A stretch of 58,935 bases of DNA, taken from contig CACZNC010000051.1 in assembly GCA_902782445.1 (NCBI GenBank), positions 1 through 58,935 of the forward strand, in the 5' to 3' direction. The position numbers and the translations under genes are program-made. Of the stretch, positions 43,988 through 52,756 are shown in pieces. This DNA comes from an uncultured Ruminococcus sp. GTDB taxonomy: Bacteria > Bacillota > Clostridia > Oscillospirales > CAG-272. The stretch's first letter is position 1. Each line of letters begins with the position of its first letter. Under the pieces are notes generated by a model. The model worked only from the letters and a program-made list of their open reading frames with translations. It made no database searches and was not told where the DNA came from.

Positions 43988-44632
43988 ATGTCGATCCCTC
44001 TTGCACATGTCTCAGAAGATCACCTTCGCACACAGTCGCTCAAGGATCACGCTGCCGGAACAGCCGGTTTTGCCCTTGCGTTTGCGAAGCCCATCGGAGC
44101 AGAAAACGCCGCACAGGCTGTCGGGATGCTTCACGACATCGGAAAGGCGAGCGATGCTTTCCAGAAACGGCTGAAAGGCGCCATCATTCGGGTCGATCAC
44201 TCCACTGCCGGAGCGATCGAAGCGATCAGGCTGTATCACGACCCGCTGCTGGCGGCCTGTATCGCCGGTCATCACGCCGGGCTGCCGGATTTCGGGACTA
44301 GGCAGACCGCCCTGTACGGGGACGGGACCCTGTACGGAAGGCTGAAAGCCGAAATCGGCGCAGAAGGGGATATAGAACGATACGACGGCTATCGGGACGT
44401 CATTACCCCGATCCCGCCGGCCGCCGTGCGTCATCCTGTCTGGGTACGCGACCCGTATTCTGTTTTTTCCTATATTCATTTTCTGTACTCCTGTCTCGTG
44501 GATGCGGATTTTCTCGATACGGAAGCATTTATGAACGGACTCTGGACCTTGTTTTCCCATGTGTTCATTATGCCGTTTGATCGCATCCAATACAAGAGGA
44601 ACAAAAAGAAGAATAAAAATCAAAATAATTGA
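43988..44632 (+). CDS. Stand-alone HD nuclease domain (Cas3''-like)
   Basis: A 214-residue protein equal to the N-terminal HD domain of Cas3 without the helicase. The metal-binding set is complete: D20-H21, H49-D50 in MLHDIGKAS, D70-H71, H95-H96 in IAGHHAGLPD, and a late DAD (SCLVDADFLDTE). AAAGGAAAG precedes the ATG. The protein ends in a basic, Asn-rich tail (YKRNKKKNKNQNN) that does not look like Cas3 and coincides with a fall in GC. GC in the body is about 57-65% in two 60-base samples, unlike the cas5-cas3 genes after it. It stands where cas3 begins in ordinary type I-C operons. It could be a Cas3'' subunit, an added nuclease, or the stump of an older cas3. Confidence 0.75.
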   Translation: MSIPLAHVSEDHLRTQSLKDHAAGTAGFALAFAKPIGAENAAQAVGMLHDIGKASDAFQKRLKGAIIRVDHSTAGAIEAIRLYHDPLLAACIAGHHAGLPDFGTRQTALYGDGTLYGRLKAEIGAEGDIERYDGYRDVITPIPPAAVRHPVWVRDPYSVFSYIHFLYSCLVDADFLDTEAFMNGLWTLFSHVFIMPFDRIQYKRNKKKNKNQNN

Positions 44633-44641
44633 TTATTGATA

Positions 44642-44670
44642 TTGACGGCGAGAATAAATTTAGTTATAAT
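44642..44670 (+). promoter_or_regulatory. Sigma-A promoter for the cas5-cas2 operon
   Basis: TTGACG (44642-44647) and TATAAT (44665-44670), spacer 17 bp. The gene starts at 44697 behind GAAAGGGG. Confidence 0.8.
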
Positions 44671-44696
44671 ATTAAAAACACGAAAGGGGTATATCT

Positions 44697-45365
44697 ATGG
44701 TCAAGCTCGAATACCCGATTCAAATGGAGATTGCTGGACCAACCGCGATATGGACAAGGCCGGATACCGGTGATTCTCCCATTTCCTATCCGGCTCCGAC
44801 CTATTCCGCGGTCAAAGGGATTTTCGAAACGATCCTGTGGGGGCCGGCTGTGGAGATTGTTCCGACGAAAGTTGAGATTTGCAGACCGATCCGGTATCAC
44901 AGCTATGCGACAAACTACGGAGGACCGCTTCGAGATCCCAAAAACATCAAGGCCGGGAATAACTATCAGCTATTCGCAACCGTTCTGATAGACGTTTGTT
45001 ATCGCATGTATGCGATTGTCAGGCCGTATGTGAACAAAAAGCGTTTACCTGAATCGGCAAAAAAATGGGATCTGCGAACAACAGCGCCGGGTCATGCGTA
45101 TCAAGAGATGCTGGAACGCAGATTGATACGCGGCCAATCATATGGAAGTGTTTGTTTAGGATGGAACGAATTTACGGCTTCCTATTTCGGGCCCTTCCGT
45201 GATGGAACCTCAGTTTGTACGGATATTGAGGACGTATTTCTTCCTTCCATGCTTCGGCAAACGTTTTCAGATGGTTACAGTTCCCAATTTGCCCCCGTTT
45301 ACGATACGTCAGTTGTGATTCACAAGGGAATACTGTTTTTTTCGAATAAGGAGGTCCGGCCATGA
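44697..45365 (+). CDS. cas5c: Type I-C Cas5 (Cas5d), crRNA-processing endonuclease
   Basis: A 222-residue RAMP protein. In type I-C systems, which lack Cas6, Cas5d cuts the CRISPR transcript and stays on the 5' handle of the crRNA in Cascade. Family features: an N-terminal strand QMEIAGPTAIWTRPDT, then YPAPTYSAVKGIFETILW, and the late glycine-rich FTASYFGPFRDGT. The stop overlaps the cas8c start by 4 bp (ATGA). This gene opens the AT-richer part of the locus. Confidence 0.93.
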   Translation: MVKLEYPIQMEIAGPTAIWTRPDTGDSPISYPAPTYSAVKGIFETILWGPAVEIVPTKVEICRPIRYHSYATNYGGPLRDPKNIKAGNNYQLFATVLIDVCYRMYAIVRPYVNKKRLPESAKKWDLRTTAPGHAYQEMLERRLIRGQSYGSVCLGWNEFTASYFGPFRDGTSVCTDIEDVFLPSMLRQTFSDGYSSQFAPVYDTSVVIHKGILFFSNKEVRP

Positions 45366-47452
45366 TTAACGAGCTCCATGAGTTGAACCTTGCACTTCGG
45401 GAAGCCGGAATCGCTGCTGACGCATGGCATAGGAAGTACCTTCCGATTGCGAATATTAAATCTAACGCTCCCTGCTTGAGAATTGTTCTTGACAGGAACA
45501 GAGTTGCTGAAATTGAGCAAGTTGCAGCAGATAAAGGGAGCAATATCCGAAGATACGGGGATAATCAGGGATCCTTTCCCGCTATGAATTTGGCAGCGCT
45601 GTATCGTATTACGGATGAAGACATCAAAAAAGAGATTCTGCAGCTGATAAAGGACGACGGAGACTACGATATTTGCAGAATTGATAGTTGGTGTGTCACG
45701 GATAACTGGTCCAAAAATTTCCGTCAAAAATTCAAAATAAACATAGAAGCGAGACCCCAAGAACTCCAACAGATGCTTCAGGGGGGTGCTGGGTATGAGC
45801 CGATAAACGACTTGATAGAAGCGGTTCAGCCATTTGTTGATCCAAATGTATTCCGCACGGAATTGAAAGAAGCCGCTTTTGCTATGTTGAAAGCCCGAAG
45901 AGGAACGGCAGCGGCACTTCAAACACTTTTCTATTTACCAACCGAGAAAGAAATAAAACAGGAAGAATACGGAAAACTATCCGTTGTCCTTGACACTTAT
46001 GATCTGGAGGATCAAGGCTTAAGCACAGTGGGGTCGAGATTTGCCAAGGACTTGAACATAGCTCTTCTCCACGCCGATCAACAGGCGCATTCGGAAACAG
46101 CCTCGGAAGAAAAAGACGCCTTTGGAAGAAGCTTCAGCCCATTGGACGAACCGATGCCAAAGGTGAAGCTTGCGGCGGGATTCGACGTGTCGCTCAGAAC
46201 CATGTTCAAAGGGCAGCCATGTCAATACCGTTACGGTAAAATAGAGAATGATTCTTACCCGATCTCCAAAGAAGAGCGGACAGAATTGAGTGCCGCGCTG
46301 GACTGGGTTGCGAAGAAGGAATACGAAAACAAGACATGGGTTTTCACCGGAAAAGGAGAAACGATGTTTGTGTTTCCGTCCAGTCTAAATGCGCAGATCC
46401 CGGACCTGGCAGCAATGTATCAAAACACACAACAGAATACACCGTATGGACAAGCTCTCTTTGTGGCAAAGGCGAAAAGCTTTGCGGAATATGTGGCAAA
46501 AACAAAAGAACTTGATCCCGAACATGTTCCCGAATGGATTCAATTCTTTATCCTGAGAAAGCTGGATAAGGCAAGGACTAAGGTCGTTTACAGTTATAAC
46601 GCGAAACCGGACGAGATCGTGCGGAGAAGCGACGAATGGATCAAAGCGGCAAAGAATCTGCCTGAATTCCACTTCGGAGCGCCGAAGGTTCCGTTTCCTT
46701 TGAGAATTGCTGATACCTTGAACAATGTTTGGAAGCAGGATGGTACACCGGCGAGCGATAAATATGAAGAGGTCACCACGTACTACGGGATGGAAATGTT
46801 CTTTGGTGCTGCGGATTTGAACCGTGCGATACGATCACTGATGAAAAACGCAGTTCCTCTGGGAGCATACGCCGGCACAAAACTGAATTCGCATCAAATC
46901 ATAAAAAATCAACTTCCTCAATTAAAATCGACGCTTGCGTTGATGGGAATGCTGCTTTTCTGGAAAAACATCAGAAAGGATGTGTATATGAACGAGTATC
47001 CTTATCTTTTCGGGCAGCTTTTGAAAGCTGCCGACGGTCTCCATGAGCTGTACTGCATGACGGAGAGAAAAGGTCAGTTGCCTCCGCAGTTGGTGGGTAG
47101 CGGCATGTACCAGGCGGCCATGGAGTTTCCAAGCCGTACATTGGCGCAGCTTGTTCAGCGTCTTTCGCCTTATCTTGGATGGGCCAGAACACACGCAGAA
47201 AAAAGCTTTCCGATAACCAGGGAAAACGGAGAAACCGTCAACAGTCCGCGGGCAGCTTTTTATCTCAGCGTATTCAATGAGATTGCCGGCAAGCTTTCCG
47301 CCGTGCTGTCTGATCAAACACGGTTCAGCGACGTCGAAAAAGCACAGTTGTTTATCGGCTATTTGGCCTCCTTCCCCAAAAGACAAAACAATCAAGAAAC
47401 CGAAGAAGATCAAACATTTTCGGATATGAAAGGAGATTCATCCAATGAGTAA
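45362..47452 (+). CDS. cas8c: Type I-C Cascade large subunit Cas8c (Csd1)
   Basis: A 696-residue Csd1-family protein that recognises the PAM and starts target unwinding in Cascade. The N-terminus (LHELNLALREAGI, then WHRKYLPIANIKSN) is typical. AAGGAGG precedes the ATG, which overlaps the cas5 stop. The C-terminal helical part (residues 543-696) carries an internal ribosome site and start that would also yield the small subunit (see 46988). It overlaps cas7 by 8 bp. GC is about 40-45% in two sampled lines, well below the cas1 region. Confidence 0.92.
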   Translation: MINELHELNLALREAGIAADAWHRKYLPIANIKSNAPCLRIVLDRNRVAEIEQVAADKGSNIRRYGDNQGSFPAMNLAALYRITDEDIKKEILQLIKDDGDYDICRIDSWCVTDNWSKNFRQKFKINIEARPQELQQMLQGGAGYEPINDLIEAVQPFVDPNVFRTELKEAAFAMLKARRGTAAALQTLFYLPTEKEIKQEEYGKLSVVLDTYDLEDQGLSTVGSRFAKDLNIALLHADQQAHSETASEEKDAFGRSFSPLDEPMPKVKLAAGFDVSLRTMFKGQPCQYRYGKIENDSYPISKEERTELSAALDWVAKKEYENKTWVFTGKGETMFVFPSSLNAQIPDLAAMYQNTQQNTPYGQALFVAKAKSFAEYVAKTKELDPEHVPEWIQFFILRKLDKARTKVVYSYNAKPDEIVRRSDEWIKAAKNLPEFHFGAPKVPFPLRIADTLNNVWKQDGTPASDKYEEVTTYYGMEMFFGAADLNRAIRSLMKNAVPLGAYAGTKLNSHQIIKNQLPQLKSTLALMGMLLFWKNIRKDVYMNEYPYLFGQLLKAADGLHELYCMTERKGQLPPQLVGSGMYQAAMEFPSRTLAQLVQRLSPYLGWARTHAEKSFPITRENGETVNSPRAAFYLSVFNEIAGKLSAVLSDQTRFSDVEKAQLFIGYLASFPKRQNNQETEEDQTFSDMKGDSSNE
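46988..47452 (+). CDS. cas11c: Probable Cas11c small subunit from an internal start in cas8c
   Basis: An in-frame ATG at codon 543 of cas8c has AGAAAGGA (46973-46980) seven bases upstream, a good ribosome site inside a coding region. It would give a 154-residue helical protein (MNEYPYLFGQLLKAADGLHE at its start). Internal translation of Cas11c from the 3' part of cas8c is established for other type I-C systems, so this is a confident analogy, but expression is not shown here. Confidence 0.65.
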   Translation: MNEYPYLFGQLLKAADGLHELYCMTERKGQLPPQLVGSGMYQAAMEFPSRTLAQLVQRLSPYLGWARTHAEKSFPITRENGETVNSPRAAFYLSVFNEIAGKLSAVLSDQTRFSDVEKAQLFIGYLASFPKRQNNQETEEDQTFSDMKGDSSNE

Positions 47453-48329
47453 TGAAATCAAGCGCGCAACCGGTTTACTGGTTCTTGAAATAGTCAATTC
47501 GAATCCGAACGGGGACCCGGACAGAGAGTCGGAACCTCGGATGCGTCCCAATGGTTTGGGAGAAATATCACCGGTGTCGTTCAAGCGAAAGCTTCGCGAT
47601 CTTGTGGGAGACCATGACGCGCCGTTCTTCAAAAACCTGCCGACGGAATTCAGCGATCATCCGGCAAATTATGAGATCCTTGAAAGCCGCGGCAGGGACA
47701 GAGCGTCAATAACCAAAGAAATGGGTGAGAACATTAAATCCTTTGACCAGAAGACGTTTCTCGAAAGTCCGTTTGTGAAAAAATATTGGGATGCCCGCGT
47801 GTTTGGAAATACATTTCTTGAAGAAGGCGGAAACAAAGGCTATATCAAAACAGGCGTGGTCCAAATAGGCATGGGACTTTCCATTTCCCCTGTGAATGTA
47901 GTGCATCACACCAACACCAACAAGGCCGGTGTTCAAGAAGGGAAAAATGCCGGAATGGCTCCGATGGCTTACCGTGTTGTGGAGCACGGCGTCTACTGCA
48001 TGCCATTCTTTGTAAACCCGAACTATGCAGGAAAAAGCGGATGCACTGCGGCGGATATCGAATTGTTAAAGCTGGCGATTCCTTACGCTTACGATCTGAA
48101 CCGATCCGCCATCCGCCCCGATGTGCGTATCCGCCACGCATGGTACATTACACACAAAAACTCACTCGGAAGTTGTCCGGATTACCTGCTTTTGGAAGCA
48201 CTGACGCCGGAACGGATCGGAAATCCGGGTGATCCCTCCGAGAAATGGGGAGATTACGAAGACAAGTACAGTTTGCCGGAAGCACTGCTGAACCGTGTGG
48301 AAAGCTGCGTCGATTTGGTGAATCCTTGA
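47445..48329 (+). CDS. cas7c: Type I-C Cascade backbone Cas7c (Csd2)
   Basis: A 294-residue RAMP protein that polymerises along the crRNA spacer. Signatures: GLLVLEIVNSNPNGDPDRES near the N-terminus, SFKRKLRDLV, and GYIKTGVVQIGMGLSISPVN. GAAAGGAGA precedes the ATG, which lies within the last codons of cas8c. The stop overlaps the cas3 start (TGATG). Confidence 0.94.
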   Translation: MSNEIKRATGLLVLEIVNSNPNGDPDRESEPRMRPNGLGEISPVSFKRKLRDLVGDHDAPFFKNLPTEFSDHPANYEILESRGRDRASITKEMGENIKSFDQKTFLESPFVKKYWDARVFGNTFLEEGGNKGYIKTGVVQIGMGLSISPVNVVHHTNTNKAGVQEGKNAGMAPMAYRVVEHGVYCMPFFVNPNYAGKSGCTAADIELLKLAIPYAYDLNRSAIRPDVRIRHAWYITHKNSLGSCPDYLLLEALTPERIGNPGDPSEKWGDYEDKYSLPEALLNRVESCVDLVNP

Positions 48330-50578
48330 TGGAATACTTAGCCCACAGCGAGCGGGACGGCATCCCCGCGCAATCATATTTGGTGCATGTAAGCCATGTG
48401 AAAGAAAAAGCGACGAAATATGCAAGAGAAGCCGCAGTCTATGCAGCAAAAGACGGTGACTTGTTAATACGATGCTCGGAAGAGAGCGGAGAGTGGCATG
48501 ATACCGGCAAACTGCTGAAAGAGAATCAAGATGTTTTGCATGAAAAGAACAGCCGCTCCAAGCTAAAGATACCGCATGAGGATGCCGGCTCAGCAGTAAT
48601 GATGCAAACATGGTTTGCGAAGGAAAACATCCCTGCACTTGCGATCTATTCCCATCATCGCGGCTTGCCCGATATCGCCTCGGAAGAGATCAAAGGGCGT
48701 GCGTGTTATCGGGATGAATCGGAAGGAGGCAAAAACAGACGTCGGGTTGATGCGGAACTTGATTCGCTGATTTCCCTACATCGGCAGCTGACCGGCAGCG
48801 GCGTTATCGAAAAAGCGGACGCACCGACCTGCGACTTTGGCATTTTTTCGCGAATACTCTTATCCTGTCTTGCTGACGCCGATCATACGGATACAGCGAT
48901 TCATTATCGCAAATACCCTGCGGATATGGAATCTCCGATGCTTCGCGCAAAAGAGCGGCTTGAAAAACTGGATCGATACATTGAAGGGCTGGACGTCAAC
49001 GACGAACGCAACAAACTGCGTGCGGAGATGTATCGGGCGTGTAAGACTGCTGAACCAAATGCGAATATCGTTGCCTGTGACAGTCCGGTTGGTTCCGGTA
49101 AAACTACCGCCGTAATGGCGCATTTGCTTCATGAAGCGATCAAAAGGAATGCGCGGCGGGTCTTTGTCGTCCTGCCGTTTACCAACATCATCAAGCAATC
49201 TGTGGAGGTATACCGCAAGGCCCTTCTGCTTCCGGGAGAAAAAGAGGAAGATGTCGTTGCGGAACTGCATCACCGTGCAGACTTTCAAAGCATTGATGCA
49301 CGAGCCTACAGCGCTCAGTGGCGGGCTCCGATCATTGTGACCACAGCGGTAGCTTTCTTTGAAACCATAGCGGCAAACTGGCCCGCGACGCTGCGCCGGT
49401 TGCATGAACTTCCCGGCAGCGTAATCTTCGTCGATGAAGCACATGCAGCGCTCCCAGTCAAACTCCTTCCCGTCGCCTGGCACTGGATGCAGATACTGGC
49501 GGATGAATGGAGCTGCTATTGGATGCTGGCCTCGGGATCTCTGGTTGAGTTTTGGAAGATTCCTGAGATTGCTGACTCCGAAACACACCGAGAAGTGCCG
49601 CAGCTTGTGGAAAATCAGCTTCGAGAACAACTTATCGGATTTGAGCAGAGAAGAATCAGTTATCCACAGATCGAAACGCCCCTCAGCAGAAAAAAACTGA
49701 TAGAACGGATCAAATCAGAACCGGGACCGCGCCTCGTAATCATGAACACAGTTCAGTCTGCGGGCGTAGTCGCAGGAGATTTGCTCAAGTCGTATCAAGA
49801 TCAGGAGGGCGGCAATCCGTGTGACGGGAAAGTGCTTCATCTTTCGACGGCGCTGACTGCGGAAGACAGAGACTCTGTAGTCAATACTGTCAGAGAAAGA
49901 TTGAGAAAACTGAAGGAAACGAAAAGCGATTTGGATGCAGACTGGACTCTTGTGGCAACCTCCTGTGTGGAAGCCGGTGTGGATTTTTCATTCCGCGTAG
50001 GTTTCCGTGAGATCTCTTCTCTGCTTTCTCTGCTTCAAGCAGCCGGAAGAATCAGCAGAAACGGAGAGTATGACGACGCCAAAATATGGAGCTTTTCCAT
50101 GCAGGATGATAATATGCTCACACAGAACCCCGGCACAAAAGATTCTGAAAGTGTCCTAAACAGATTCTTTCAACGCGGCTTAACGATTTCCCCTGCCCTT
50201 TGTACGCAGGCGATCATTGCAGAATTGAATAGACAGCCGGAAAATCAACTACCTCTTCTGAAGGAAGAATTGAAACTGAACTATCAGGAAGTTGGTGAAC
50301 GCTTCAATGTGATTGAAAGCAATACTGTACTTGTGATTGCGGACACAGGTTTGAAACATCAGATTCGCTGCGGGAAATGTGATTGGCGAGAAATCCAGCG
50401 TAAGGCAATTCCGATGCGTTTGTACCTCGTTAAAAAGCTTTCTCTTCAAAAGTTGACGTACAGCAAAGATGACAAGGATTGTCTTTATGACTGGAATCTG
50501 CCGTACGACACCTTCCTTGGTACTATGGCAGGAGTATTATATTATCTGCAATCACAAAATGAGTTTCTGTGTATGTGA
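48329..50578 (+). CDS. cas3: Cas3 HD nuclease-helicase
   Basis: A 749-residue protein recruited by Cascade to nick and degrade target DNA. It has its own complete HD domain: H20, H57-D58 in EWHDTGK, H83, H109-H110 in YSHHRGLPD, and D183-D185. The SF2 helicase follows, with Walker A SPVGSGKTT (252-260), DEAH (369-372), then SCVEAGVDFSF and QAAGRISRNG. The start at 48329 overlaps the cas7 stop by one base. In common type I-C operons cas3 comes first; here it lies between cas7 and cas4. It shares the lower GC of cas5-cas8-cas7. The next gene is 14 bp away. Confidence 0.94.
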   Translation: MEYLAHSERDGIPAQSYLVHVSHVKEKATKYAREAAVYAAKDGDLLIRCSEESGEWHDTGKLLKENQDVLHEKNSRSKLKIPHEDAGSAVMMQTWFAKENIPALAIYSHHRGLPDIASEEIKGRACYRDESEGGKNRRRVDAELDSLISLHRQLTGSGVIEKADAPTCDFGIFSRILLSCLADADHTDTAIHYRKYPADMESPMLRAKERLEKLDRYIEGLDVNDERNKLRAEMYRACKTAEPNANIVACDSPVGSGKTTAVMAHLLHEAIKRNARRVFVVLPFTNIIKQSVEVYRKALLLPGEKEEDVVAELHHRADFQSIDARAYSAQWRAPIIVTTAVAFFETIAANWPATLRRLHELPGSVIFVDEAHAALPVKLLPVAWHWMQILADEWSCYWMLASGSLVEFWKIPEIADSETHREVPQLVENQLREQLIGFEQRRISYPQIETPLSRKKLIERIKSEPGPRLVIMNTVQSAGVVAGDLLKSYQDQEGGNPCDGKVLHLSTALTAEDRDSVVNTVRERLRKLKETKSDLDADWTLVATSCVEAGVDFSFRVGFREISSLLSLLQAAGRISRNGEYDDAKIWSFSMQDDNMLTQNPGTKDSESVLNRFFQRGLTISPALCTQAIIAELNRQPENQLPLLKEELKLNYQEVGERFNVIESNTVLVIADTGLKHQIRCGKCDWREIQRKAIPMRLYLVKKLSLQKLTYSKDDKDCLYDWNLPYDTFLGTMAGVLYYLQSQNEFLCM

Positions 50579-50592
50579 GAAGGAGATACAGT

Positions 50593-51255
50593 ATGTTTGC
50601 CGAAAAAGATTTTCTTCTTCTGTCCGGTATTCAGCATTTTGCGTTCTGCAGGCGGCAGTGGGCGCTCATCCACCTCGAGGGCGTCTGGGAGGAAAACGCA
50701 CGGACCGCGGAAGGGCGGCTGCTGCATGAAAACGCGCACGACGCATACTGCCCGGAATCCCGCGGCAAGACGGTCATCTCCCGTGCCGTACCCGTCTTTT
50801 CCAGAGAACTCGGCCTTTCCGGAGAGTGCGACGTCGTAGAGTATCATCTCGATTCCGACGGCGTGCCGCTCGCCGGACGGGAAGGGAAGTGGACGGTTTT
50901 TCCGGTGGAGTACAAACGCGGTTCACCGAAGGAAGATCCCTGCGACGCGCTCCAGCTGACCGCACAGGCAATGGCGCTTGAGGAAATGCTCTGCTGTACG
51001 GTACCCGAAGGCGCGCTGTACTACTTCGAGACCAGGCACCGGCAGCGCGTTCCGATCACGGAGGAGCTGAGGAAGACCGTCCGGGATTACGCAGAGGAGA
51101 TGCACCGCTACGCTGAGCGTTTCTATCTCCCGAAGCCAAAACGGACAAAAGCCTGCGGCATGTGCTCGCTGAAGGATGAATGCCTCCCTTCTCTGAGCCG
51201 GCTTCCGTCCGCAAGCGCATGGAACGAGGAAAACCTCGGAGGGAAGACAGAATGA
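50593..51255 (+). CDS. cas4: Cas4 adaptation exonuclease
   Basis: A 220-residue RecB-like nuclease with an Fe-S cluster. It trims prespacers and selects PAM-bearing ends. N-terminal cysteine in HFAFCRRQW and a C-terminal triplet in CGMCSLKDEC would bind the cluster. Nuclease residues are aspartate in SGECDVVEYH and the glutamate/lysine of FPVEYKRG. GAAGGAGA precedes the ATG. From about 50640 onward GC jumps sharply (67% in one sampled line). The stop overlaps cas1 by 4 bp (ATGA). Confidence 0.93.
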   Translation: MFAEKDFLLLSGIQHFAFCRRQWALIHLEGVWEENARTAEGRLLHENAHDAYCPESRGKTVISRAVPVFSRELGLSGECDVVEYHLDSDGVPLAGREGKWTVFPVEYKRGSPKEDPCDALQLTAQAMALEEMLCCTVPEGALYYFETRHRQRVPITEELRKTVRDYAEEMHRYAERFYLPKPKRTKACGMCSLKDECLPSLSRLPSASAWNEENLGGKTE

Positions 51256-52301
51256 AAAAGATGCTCAACACCCTCTATGTCACGACCGAAACAGCTTATC
51301 TCGCCCTTGACGGCGAAAACGTCGTCGTCCGCGCGGAGGATCCCGAAACCGGGGAAACCCGGGAGATCGGGCGGACACCGCTGCACCTGTTGGACGGGAT
51401 CGTGACCTTCGGTTATGTCGGCGCATCCCCCGCCCTGCTCGGGAAATGCGCGGAATATGGGAAGGACGTCACTTTCCTCTCACCCGGCGGGCGGTTCCTG
51501 TGCCGGACGGTGGGCAAGACGCGCGGAAACATCCTTCTGCGAAGGGAACAGTACCGGTGGGCGGATCAGCCGTCGAAGTCCCTGACCATCGCGCAGCGGA
51601 TGATCGCGGCAAAGCTCTCGAACAGCGCGGTAGTTCTGCGGCGGGCGGTCAGCGATCATGCCGGACGACTCGACGCGGAAACCGTCGGAAAAACCGGAGA
51701 CCAGCTGCGGGAGCTGTCCCGTTCCGCGTTCCGGGCGGAGTCTGCGGACGCGCTCCGGGGAATGGAGGGAGAAGGCGCGCAGCGGTATTTCGGCGTATTT
51801 GACGCGCTTATTATGCAGCAGAAGGAGAGTTTTTCTTTCGACGCGCGGAACCGGAGGCCGCCTCTCGATCCGGTCAACGCCATGCTGTCCTTCGGTTATT
51901 CACTCATGACCGCGACCTGCTCCGCCGCGCTTGAGACTGCGGGACTTGACCCCTACGTCGGGTTTTTCCATACGGATCGGCCGGGACGCGCGTCCCTCGC
52001 ACTCGATCTGCTTGAAGAATTCCGCGCGCCTTTCGTCGATCGGTTTGTCCTCACACTGATCAACAAAAGGCTGGTGTCGGAATCCGATTTCTTGAAAAAG
52101 GAGAACGGCGCGGTTATGCTGAAGGATGACAGCCGCCGGGAATTCCTTTCCCAGTGGCAGAAGAAAAAACGCGAGGAAATCGTCCACCCGTATCTCGGTG
52201 AAAAAACCGTCTGGGGCATGATCCCGTTCCTGCAGGCACAGCTGCTCGCAAAGGCTGTCCGGGGCACCCTCGACGATTATCCCCCGTTTGTATGGAGGTA
52301 A
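51252..52301 (+). CDS. cas1: Cas1 integrase, type I-C
   Basis: A 349-residue spacer integrase. The family core is visible: YFGVFDALIMQQKESFSFDARNR shortened here to its landmarks YFGVFDALI and FDARNRRPP, then the histidine and acidic residues of GFFHTDRPGR, SLALDLLEEFR and PFVDRFVL. The start is set by ATGA coupling to cas4. GC is about 70% in one sampled line. It forms a complex with Cas2 and probably Cas4. Confidence 0.95.
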   Translation: MKKMLNTLYVTTETAYLALDGENVVVRAEDPETGETREIGRTPLHLLDGIVTFGYVGASPALLGKCAEYGKDVTFLSPGGRFLCRTVGKTRGNILLRREQYRWADQPSKSLTIAQRMIAAKLSNSAVVLRRAVSDHAGRLDAETVGKTGDQLRELSRSAFRAESADALRGMEGEGAQRYFGVFDALIMQQKESFSFDARNRRPPLDPVNAMLSFGYSLMTATCSAALETAGLDPYVGFFHTDRPGRASLALDLLEEFRAPFVDRFVLTLINKRLVSESDFLKKENGAVMLKDDSRREFLSQWQKKKREEIVHPYLGEKTVWGMIPFLQAQLLAKAVRGTLDDYPPFVWR

Positions 52302-52305
52302 CGGA

Positions 52306-52596
52306 ATGCTGACGCTGATCACCTATGATGTAAGTACCGCGGATGCCGCCGGGCGCAAACGCCTTTCGAAAGTGGCGAAGATCTGCGTAAATTACGGCCA
52401 GCGCGTCCAGAACTCGGTTTTTGAGTGTGATCTCGACAATGCCCAGTTGGTTGTCGTCCGCGACAAGCTGCTCAAAACCATGGATGACAAGCAGGACAGT
52501 CTGCGGATCTACAATCTGGGCAACAACTACGCAAACCGGATCGAGCATTACGGTGTGAAGACCGCCTACGACCCGGAAGACGCGTTGATCCTGTGA
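52306..52596 (+). CDS. cas2: Cas2
   Basis: A 96-residue ferredoxin-fold protein that bridges two Cas1 dimers during spacer integration. Strand 1 LITYDVSTAD carries the conserved aspartate, followed by RKRLSKVAKICVNYGQRVQN and SVFECDLD. GGAGG lies just upstream of the ATG, 4 bp after the cas1 stop. It is the last cas gene before the array. Confidence 0.95.
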   Translation: MLTLITYDVSTADAAGRKRLSKVAKICVNYGQRVQNSVFECDLDNAQLVVVRDKLLKTMDDKQDSLRIYNLGNNYANRIEHYGVKTAYDPEDALIL

Positions 52597-52756
52597 GCGC
52601 GAAATCGATGCAAACAGAAATTGCCCGGACATTCGCACAGGAAAAACGCTTCATTTCCGGATTGCAGACAGTATTATCATCAAAAGAACTCCGACATTTT
52701 GAGCAAAACTGACAGCAAATGGTGCGCGGAACAGGCATATTTATGGCTTTTCCGCA
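52597..52756 (+). promoter_or_regulatory. CRISPR leader
   Basis: 160 bp between cas2 and the first repeat, visibly richer in A and T than its surroundings. This is where the array promoter and integration signals should lie. No clean -35/-10 pair stands out to me. Confidence 0.65.
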
